Assembly: GCA_045805265.1 (NCBI GenBank) | Contig: JBJMLO010000024.1 | Span: forward strand, 62,001 to 126,000 | DNA: 64,000 nucleotides | Reading direction: 5' to 3' | From: JBJMLO01 sp045805265 | Lineage (GTDB): Bacteria; Actinomycetota; UBA4738; JACQTL01 | Shown here: positions 58,724 to 64,000 of the stretch, piece after piece | How the letters are laid out: each line of letters starts with the position of its first letter | Numbering within the stretch: the stretch's first letter is position 1 | Notes under the pieces: model-generated | Told to the model about the DNA's origin: nothing | The model's database searches: none | Seen by the model: the letters and a program-made list of their open reading frames with translations, nothing else | Position numbers and translations under genes: made by a program

Positions 58724-59626
58724 ATGCCGCAGAACCCGTTGGCGGCCGTAGCGCCGTCAGACCCGCCGGAACCGACCCTGCTGCAGAACACGAGGCGCGG
58801 CCGGGCACTGATCGGCTGGATGACGGAGGCGTCGGCGCTCCGGATGATGTGCTCTGGCCGAGCCGATGTCACCCCCACCGACGAGCAGCGCACCAGGGCT
58901 GCTGAAGCGCGGGCCGCCGTTGCCTCCCGCGTGCCCGTTGCGGAGCACGACGAGGACCCCACGGCACCGGCGCCACCAGACGTTCTCGCGGCGTTCGGGC
59001 CCAACCGCGTCCAAGAGGCAGCACCGGACGGATTCGAGATTCGACTTGTCGACCTCCGTCGGGTGCGTGCGTTCCAGACGCACGTGCTCACAGAGCATGC
59101 GGTCGAGCGGGTCGCCAACGTCGAGCCCGAAGACCTCGCTCAGCTCACTGCACTGACGCTCCCCTCGCACCAGCCCGCTGCGGTCCCGATCCAGTACGAC
59201 GAATCGCAGAAATCATGGACCGTGCTGTGGCCGAACTTGAACATGCGCGTGCTCGAGAACTTCCAGCAGGGGGCAACTGATCAGTCAGGCAACCCGCTAA
59301 TCATCCTCGGCTTCGTTCTCGGCACGCGGCCGTCGCTTCTTCGTGTGACGGAGCACCAGGGCCGTTACGTGCTGACGGACGGGTACCACCGCGCCTTCGG
59401 ACTGCTGTCGAGAGGGATCGATCGCGTGCCCGCGCTGTTCCACAGCGCGGCGAACTTCGAGGACATCAACGTACCGCCTGGCATGCTCCCGCAGCTTCAG
59501 TGGCTCGGAACGCGCCCGCCGCGACTCGTCGATTACCTCGATGAGGCTGTGGCCGAGCCGGTTGACGTTGTCGCGGCGCAGCGGCTCATCACAGTGAGCG
59601 CGCTCGAGACCGGAGTCATGGGGTAG
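58724..59626 (+). CDS. Uncharacterised protein with ParB-like GYHR motif
   Basis: 300 residues. The C-terminal half (about 110-300) contains IRLVDLRRVRAFQTHVLTEH and, near residue 220, YVLTDGYHRAFGLLSRGI. The latter resembles the DGxHR motif of ParB/sulfiredoxin-fold nucleotide-binding proteins. The N terminus is Pro/Ala/Glu-rich. ATG 58724 has AGGGA three bases before it and normal codon use begins there. A leaderless GTG at 58598, nine bases after the plus-strand -10, would give 342 residues but starts with less typical codons. Function unknown; divergent from the HARE-like gene. Confidence 0.6.
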   Translation: MPQNPLAAVAPSDPPEPTLLQNTRRGRALIGWMTEASALRMMCSGRADVTPTDEQRTRAAEARAAVASRVPVAEHDEDPTAPAPPDVLAAFGPNRVQEAAPDGFEIRLVDLRRVRAFQTHVLTEHAVERVANVEPEDLAQLTALTLPSHQPAAVPIQYDESQKSWTVLWPNLNMRVLENFQQGATDQSGNPLIILGFVLGTRPSLLRVTEHQGRYVLTDGYHRAFGLLSRGIDRVPALFHSAANFEDINVPPGMLPQLQWLGTRPPRLVDYLDEAVAEPVDVVAAQRLITVSALETGVMG

Positions 59627-59756
59627 ACGAGCTACTCAGCTCGGTTGCGCCTGGGTTTCGACACGGGCTGGCTCCCTGTGAGCATGTCTTCTCGCTCCGC
59701 GAGACGCGGTGCCTCGCCTGCAGGACCTGCACATAGATCCGCTGCCTCAGGCCCGC

Positions 59757-59770
59757 GTTCGAATCCTCCA
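59757..59770. other. tRNA T-loop-like remnant
   Basis: GTTCGAATCCTCCA looks like the 3' half of a tRNA T arm, but the preceding bases do not pair with CCTCC and no tRNA can be built around it. It may be the leftover of an attachment site at the island edge, or chance. Confidence 0.25.
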
Positions 59771-59795
59771 GCGTGACGAGCTCACGGGGACACGA

Positions 59796-59820
59796 CGAGG
59801 GCCGCCGCAGGGGGCCCTCG
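59796..59820. terminator. Terminator-like hairpin at the island end
   Basis: CGAGGGCC (59796-59803) and GGCCCTCG (59813-59820) form a perfect 8-bp stem with a 9-base loop, between the GYHR gene and the convergent DUF3618-like gene. The region 59627-59837 holds no gene. Confidence 0.6.
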
Positions 59821-59837
59821 CATTGGGCACTCGGCCG

Positions 59838-60239
59838 TCAGCGGCTCGCGACCAGGGCTTTGTTCATCTTTCTGAGCTGGCGGATCTCCGCCAGCCGGAA
59901 CGCGACGTAGAGGCCCGCGGCGCCGGCCACCCAGGGCTTCCACCGGCCGTCCTCGAGTCCCGCTCGGACGCGATCCGCCCAGTCCTCTGGGAGCACCTGG
60001 ATCACGGCATTCATCGGCGCGAGACGGGCGGCCTCCTCGGCCTCCCGCTTCCTCCGACGGCGGCGGATCACGAACAGCGCAATCGTCGCGGCCGCGCCGC
60101 CCGATGCCGCGACGCCGGCCGCGCGCTTGGCCCACACAGCCGGCGCGGGCAGGCGGTCCTGGAGCTCGGTGAGCTCCTCCTCGAGCCGCTCCCGAGTCTG
60201 CTCGATCTCCCTTACCGTCGCAGCTGAGTTTTCGCCCAC
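59838..60239 (-). CDS. DUF3618-like small membrane protein
   Basis: 133 residues. An N-terminal coiled coil (IEQTRERLEEELTELQDRLP) is followed by a membrane helix (about 40-62) and a basic cytoplasmic stretch RRRRRKREAEE, then a second, weak hydrophobic region. This matches DUF3618-type proteins paired with actinobacterial holin-like proteins. GTG 60239 has GGAGG seven bases upstream and overlaps the preceding gene by 28 bases. Role unknown. Confidence 0.7.
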   Translation of the reverse strand: MGENSAATVREIEQTRERLEEELTELQDRLPAPAVWAKRAAGVAASGGAAATIALFVIRRRRRKREAEEAARLAPMNAVIQVLPEDWADRVRAGLEDGRWKPWVAGAAGLYVAFRLAEIRQLRKMNKALVASR

Positions 60240-60652
60240 TCCACGTCCTCCTTCACGGTCCGCTTGGTCTCCTCCGGGGCCATGGGCGGGCGCTTCATGC
60301 GGAAGACACCGAAGGCCGCCGCCCCGCCGGCGAGCACCAGGAACACGCCCGCCACGATGAGGAACGCGGCCCACGCGGGCAGCACGATGGCCAGGGCGAG
60401 CGCCCCCGCGACGCTCAGGAACAGGCACGCGAACAGGCCCATCGCTCCGGCTGCCCCGAGCGCGCCCGCGGCCTTGGCCCGGGCGACCAGCGCCTCGACG
60501 ATCTCCTGCCGAGCGAGCTCCACCTCCTTGCGGACCAGGGTCGCCGTGTCGCCCGCGACCGCCTTGATCAGCTCGGGCGTGGAGCGGACGTCGTCGCCGT
60601 CCGCCCTCGATCTCGTCGCCGAGTCCGTGGTCCGTTGCGTGTCCTGCGCCAT
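60212..60652 (-). CDS. Phage-holin superfamily III-like membrane protein
   Basis: 146 residues. An amphipathic helix (LIKAVAGDTATLVRKEVELA) precedes two membrane helices (about 68-90 and 93-118), as in the PF07332 actinobacterial holin-like group. These are chromosomal membrane proteins, usually not phage lysis genes. ATG 60652 has GGAGG seven bases upstream. Coupled to the DUF3618-like gene. Confidence 0.8.
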   Translation of the reverse strand: MAQDTQRTTDSATRSRADGDDVRSTPELIKAVAGDTATLVRKEVELARQEIVEALVARAKAAGALGAAGAMGLFACLFLSVAGALALAIVLPAWAAFLIVAGVFLVLAGGAAAFGVFRMKRPPMAPEETKRTVKEDVEWAKTQLRR

Positions 60653-60726
60653 CACGGCACCTCCGGGTTTCAGCTCTTCCTCGGAGCATTCCCCGGTTCG
60701 GGTGAGGGAACCGCGGCGCCCCGCGG

Positions 60727-61467
60727 TCAGGGCTCGCGGTCGGCCGGGGCCGGGGTCGAAGGAAGGTCGTCGTCCGAGTCCCCGGCCGCGGTGCCGGCGA
60801 CCCCGGCCCGCCCGTCGCCCCGAGGCCCCGTGCTCTCCCGCGCCGCCCGCCTGGCCCGGACCCGCTTCACCACCCACCACACGGCGGCCGCGACCAGCAG
60901 CACCGCGATCACGATCGAGATCGGGGAGATGAACCGCTCCACGGTCCGCCAGGACTCGCCGAGGTAGTACCCGGCCACGGCCAGCCCGACGTCCCACGTG
61001 AGGGCGCCGATCAGCGTGTACACAGTGAAGCGCCACGCCGACATCCGGGCGACGCCCGCCGGCAGCGAGATGAACGCCCGCCCCACCGGGATGACCCGCG
61101 CGATCAGGACGGCCTTGTCGCCGTGCCGCTCGAACCACGCATGCGCCCGGTCGACCTCGTCGAGGCGGAACAGCAGGTACTTCCCCGCCCGGTCCACCAG
61201 CGGCCGCCCGCCGATCGCGCCGATGCCGTACGCCGCCCAGGCCCCGGCCAGCGTCCCGACCGTCGCCACCGCGACGATCCAGGGCAGGCTGAGGTGGTTC
61301 GCGCCCCCCGCCAGCGCGGTCTGCGCGAACGTCGAGGACGCCAGTGCCCCGCCGAACAGCAGCACGACCTCGGACGGGACGGGGATGCAGGCCGTGCTCG
61401 CGGCCATCAGCAGCAGCACCGCGATGTAGCCGTGCCGCGCGACGATGTCGGTGAGGAAGTGCTCCAC
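60727..61467 (-). CDS. DedA family membrane protein
   Basis: 246 residues with SNARE-associated/VTT-domain features: STACIPVPSEVVLLFGGALA, then ERHGDKAVLIARVIPVGRAFISLPAG, which carries the conserved Arg/Pro residues, and a final membrane helix with a basic/acidic tail. DedA proteins maintain proton motive force or flip undecaprenyl phosphate/phosphatidylethanolamine. GTG 61467 with GGAG four bases upstream is chosen; the frame is open further up but starts atypically. Divergent from topA. Confidence 0.9.
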   Translation of the reverse strand: MEHFLTDIVARHGYIAVLLLMAASTACIPVPSEVVLLFGGALASSTFAQTALAGGANHLSLPWIVAVATVGTLAGAWAAYGIGAIGGRPLVDRAGKYLLFRLDEVDRAHAWFERHGDKAVLIARVIPVGRAFISLPAGVARMSAWRFTVYTLIGALTWDVGLAVAGYYLGESWRTVERFISPISIVIAVLLVAAAVWWVVKRVRARRAARESTGPRGDGRAGVAGTAAGDSDDDLPSTPAPADREP

Positions 61468-61561
61468 GGTGCTCCGAATCCTGACAGGCCGTCGTCGGGA
61501 ATACCTACCGGCCCGGGGCCGTTCCAGCCTACGACCGCGGATCGACCCGGCGCCCGGGTTG

Positions 61562-61591
61562 TTGACATTGCCTTCTGGGCGCATGGAATAT
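61562..61591 (+). promoter_or_regulatory. topA promoter
   Basis: TTGACA (61562-61567) matches the -35 consensus; after an 18-base spacer GAATAT (61586-61591) is the likely -10. The ATG follows 14 bases later with no Shine-Dalgarno, so the leader is about 7 bases. Confidence 0.65.
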
Positions 61592-61605
61592 GCCGCGGAA
61601 ACTCC

Positions 61606-63978
61606 ATGGCAAAGAAGCTGGTCGTCGTCGAATCACCGACGAAGGCGAAGACCCTCGAGCGATACCTCGGCCAGGAGTTCACCGTCCGGGCTTCGTACGG
61701 ACACATCCGCGACCTCCCCAAGAACAAGCTCGGGGTGGACACGGAGCACGAGTTCGAGCCCGAATACGTGATCCCCGAGGCGTCCAAGAAGGCTGTCGCC
61801 TCGTTGAAGGCTGCCCACAAGCGGGCGGCCGACGTCATCCTGGCCACCGACTTCGACCGGGAGGGCGAGGCCATCGCGTTCCACGTCGCGGAGATCCTCG
61901 GCCTCGTCCCGGCCGACACGGCACGGGTCACGTTCACCGAGATCACGAAGGACGCGATCCTTGAGGCGTTCGAGCATCCCCGCATGGTCGACATGCAGCT
62001 CGTCGACGCCCAGCAGGCCCGGCGGGTGCTCGACCGTCTGGTCGGGTACCGGCTGTCCCCGATCCTGTGGAAGAAGGTCCGGCCCGGGCTGTCCGCCGGC
62101 CGCGTGCAGTCGGTCGCGCTGCGGCTCATCGTCGACCGGGAGCGGGAGATCCGCGCCTTCGTGCCGGTCGAGTACTGGTCGATCGACGCTCGGCTGTCGA
62201 CGGACCTCGCCCAGGACTCCGACGACACGGGATTCCTGGCCAGGCTGATCCAGATCGGCGAGGACAAGCTCGCGGCGTCGCCCGACAAGCAGGGGCTGGT
62301 CCTGGGCAGCGAGCAGGACGGCGCCCAGCACGTCGAGAACCTCCGCCGCGCCGCCTATGCGGTCCAGGAGGTCCGCCAGCGGGAGGTCAAGCGCTCGCCG
62401 GCGCCGCCGTTCACCACGTCGACGCTGCAGCAGGAGGCCGCGCGCAAGCTCGGCTTCTCCAGCCGGAAGACGATGCGCGTCGCCCAGCAGCTGTACGAGG
62501 GGGTGGAGCTCCCCGGCGAGGGTCAGACCGGCCTGATCACGTACATGCGGACCGACTCGGTGAACATCGCCGACACGGCGCTGGCCGACCTGGCCGACGT
62601 GGTCCGCACCCAGTTCGGCCAGGAATACGCGCTGGAGAAGCCCCGGGTCTACAAGAAGAAGCAGCGCGGGGCGCAGGAGGCCCACGAGGCCATCCGGCCC
62701 ACGTCGGCCCAGCGTCTCCCCGACGGCGTGGAGCAGCACCTCGACCGCGACCAGGCCCGGCTCTACCGCCTGATCTGGCAGCGAGCGGTGGCGTCGCAGA
62801 TGGCCGAGGCCCGGTTCGACCAGGTCTCGGTCGACATCGCCGCGACCGCCGAGGGCGCTCCGCCGTATCTGCTGCGTGCGACCGGCCAGACGCTCAAGTT
62901 CGACGGGTTCCGCCGCGTGTACTTCGAGGGACGCGACGACGCGCCCGACGAGGACGCGGAGGGCCGGCTCCCGGCGCTCACCGCCGAGCAGGTCCTGCGC
63001 CTGCTCGAGATCCTCCCCGAGCAGCATTTCACCCAGCCGCCGCCCCGGTTCTCCGAAGCCTCGCTGGTGAAGACGCTCGAGGAGCTCGGCATCGGCCGGC
63101 CGTCCACGTACGCCTCGATCATCAGCGTCCTGCTCGACCGGCAGTACGTCCGCCTGGAGGAGCGCCGCTTCTACCCGGAGGACGTCGGCGAGGTCGTCAT
63201 CGACCTGCTGGTCGAGCACTTCCCGGAGATCGTCGACGTGACGTTCACCGCCAAGATGGAGGACGAGCTCGACGACATCGCCGAGGGCAAGCTCCGGTGG
63301 ACCCAGGTCCTCGACGAGTTCTACGGCCCGTTCGAACGCCTCCTCGAGAAGAAGGAGGAGGAGATCGAGCGCCCCCAGGAGGAGCTCGACGAGCTCTGCC
63401 CGCTATGCATCGAGGAGGGCCGCACGCCGGCCAAGCTCGTCATCAAGCTCGGCCGGAACGGGAAGTTCATCGCCTGCCCGAACTATCCCGAGTGCAAGTA
63501 CACGCGCAACGTCGGCGACACACAGGCCCGGCCCGAGCCCGAGGAGACCGGCGAGGCCTGCCCCGAGTGTGGCCGGCCGCTCGTGAAGAAGACCGGCCGG
63601 TACGGCCCGTTCGTGGGGTGCAGCGGCTACCCCGATTGCAAGTACATCAAGAAGGATCCCCCGAAGGGCACCGGCGTCACGTGCCCGAAGTGCGGCCAGG
63701 GCGAGCTCGTGACCAAGCGCAGCCGCCGCGGTAAGGTCTTCTACAGCTGCAACCGGTACCCCGACTGCGACTTCGCCGTGTGGTCGATGCCGCTGCCCGA
63801 TCCCTGCCCGCACTGCGGCGGCCTCCTCACCGCACAGGCGCGCGACAAGGCGAAGTGCGTCGCCTGCGGGTCCGTGGTGCAGGATGGGGTGCTGGTGAAG
63901 GTCGGAGCCGTCGAGCCCGCAGCGCCCGCCCCCGAGCCCGGCTCGAACGGCGCCGGAGGGGACGGGGCCGGCCCCTAG
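61606..63978 (+). CDS. topA: DNA topoisomerase I with C4 zinc ribbons
   Basis: A 790-residue type IA topoisomerase that relaxes negative supercoils. The Toprim domain starts KKLVVVESPTKAKTL, with acidic residues in ATDFDREGEA. The active tyrosine is Tyr313 in TGLITYMRTDSV. The C terminus has successive zinc ribbons: CPLC...CPNYPECKY, CPEC...CSGYPDCKY, CPKC...CNRYPDCDF and a shorter CPHC...CVAC. Such fingers are usual in E. coli-type TopA but not in mycobacterial TopA, which has other C-terminal repeats. The start is fixed by the promoter just upstream. Confidence 0.97.
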   Translation: MAKKLVVVESPTKAKTLERYLGQEFTVRASYGHIRDLPKNKLGVDTEHEFEPEYVIPEASKKAVASLKAAHKRAADVILATDFDREGEAIAFHVAEILGLVPADTARVTFTEITKDAILEAFEHPRMVDMQLVDAQQARRVLDRLVGYRLSPILWKKVRPGLSAGRVQSVALRLIVDREREIRAFVPVEYWSIDARLSTDLAQDSDDTGFLARLIQIGEDKLAASPDKQGLVLGSEQDGAQHVENLRRAAYAVQEVRQREVKRSPAPPFTTSTLQQEAARKLGFSSRKTMRVAQQLYEGVELPGEGQTGLITYMRTDSVNIADTALADLADVVRTQFGQEYALEKPRVYKKKQRGAQEAHEAIRPTSAQRLPDGVEQHLDRDQARLYRLIWQRAVASQMAEARFDQVSVDIAATAEGAPPYLLRATGQTLKFDGFRRVYFEGRDDAPDEDAEGRLPALTAEQVLRLLEILPEQHFTQPPPRFSEASLVKTLEELGIGRPSTYASIISVLLDRQYVRLEERRFYPEDVGEVVIDLLVEHFPEIVDVTFTAKMEDELDDIAEGKLRWTQVLDEFYGPFERLLEKKEEEIERPQEELDELCPLCIEEGRTPAKLVIKLGRNGKFIACPNYPECKYTRNVGDTQARPEPEETGEACPECGRPLVKKTGRYGPFVGCSGYPDCKYIKKDPPKGTGVTCPKCGQGELVTKRSRRGKVFYSCNRYPDCDFAVWSMPLPDPCPHCGGLLTAQARDKAKCVACGSVVQDGVLVKVGAVEPAAPAPEPGSNGAGGDGAGP

Positions 63979-63984
63979 CCGGAC

Positions 63985-64000
63985 GAGAGGAACCCAGTGT
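63985..64000 (+). CDS. Possible start of a following gene (cut by window edge)
   Basis: GAGAGG at 63985-63990 sits six bases before a GTG at 63997-63999, right after the topA stop. Thymidylate kinase often follows topA in actinobacteria, but nothing in the single visible codon supports that. Confidence 0.25.

Noticed and set aside
59757..59770. tRNA gene suggested by GTTCGAATCC
   Set aside because: The T stem cannot pair and no D or anticodon arm can be drawn; kept only as a possible remnant.
60212..60652. Prophage indicated by the holin-like protein
   Set aside because: This holin-superfamily III group is a common chromosomal membrane protein in actinobacteria, and no other phage gene is nearby.
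1..64000. CRISPR arrays, insertion sequences, rRNA
   Set aside because: No regularly spaced repeats, transposase motifs or rRNA segments were seen.

Overview
The window is very GC-rich, densely packed bacterial chromosome. Several gene neighbourhoods are typical of Actinomycetota: a kinase / murJ / DUF6049 / NUDIX / CCA-enzyme cluster (arranged as around Mycobacterium tuberculosis Rv3907c-Rv3910), padR next to ino1 (as Rv0047c-Rv0046c), and paired TrkA proteins beside an APC-type permease (as Rv2690c-Rv2692). Other features argue against a standard mycobacterium or streptomycete: a topoisomerase I with several C4 zinc ribbons, a PilT ATPase and the general gene mix. A deep-branching, probably environmental or soil actinobacterium is the best reading. 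That placement is inference, since there is no rRNA in the window.

Layout. 0-9 kb: cell-envelope cluster (Ser/Thr kinase fragment, small TadE-like membrane protein, MurJ, DUF6049, NUDIX, YbaK/EbsC), a KGG-repeat protein, PilT and the CCA-adding enzyme. 9-13 kb: an MFS exporter, then a molybdate ABC operon headed by a MerR-TOBE regulator. 13-19 kb: a YchF-like GTPase, nickel superoxide dismutase with its protease, a flavin disulfide-oxidoreductase-like protein and an Eis-type acetyltransferase. 19-23 kb: PadR / inositol-1-phosphate synthase / phosphotransferase / MFS operon. 23-37 kb: secreted and surface proteins, including three with beta-propeller-like repeats (one a transmembrane kinase), a sulfatase, a LAL regulator, an alkaline-phosphatase-superfamily enzyme and a flippase. 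37-43 kb: a LOG-like protein, an MrfA-type helicase, a cation exchanger, an LCP ligase and a STAS/RsbW pair. 43-50 kb: an antiporter, a proton-pumping pyrophosphatase, an OB-fold protein and NadB. 50-56 kb: a potassium module of two TrkA proteins and two tandem KimA-like transporters. 56.4-59.8 kb: a small accessory island of poorly described genes. 59.8-64 kb: small membrane proteins, DedA and TopA.

Two patterns run through the window. First, at least a dozen genes have a TANNNT hexamer ending 6-12 nt before the start codon and no Shine-Dalgarno sequence, which points to leaderless transcription. Second, operon partners are usually joined by 4-nt GTGA, ATGA or TTGA stop/start overlaps, which points to translational coupling.

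The most unusual region is the 56.4-59.8 kb island. It holds a TIGR02391-like gene with an R-x4-H motif tightly coupled to a DUF5343-like gene. Beside them, a HARE-HTH-like gene and a gene with a GYHR motif are transcribed divergently from face-to-face promoters that share a 9-bp inverted repeat. A defence or conflict function is plausible but unproven. I see no rRNA, intact tRNA, CRISPR array or insertion sequence.
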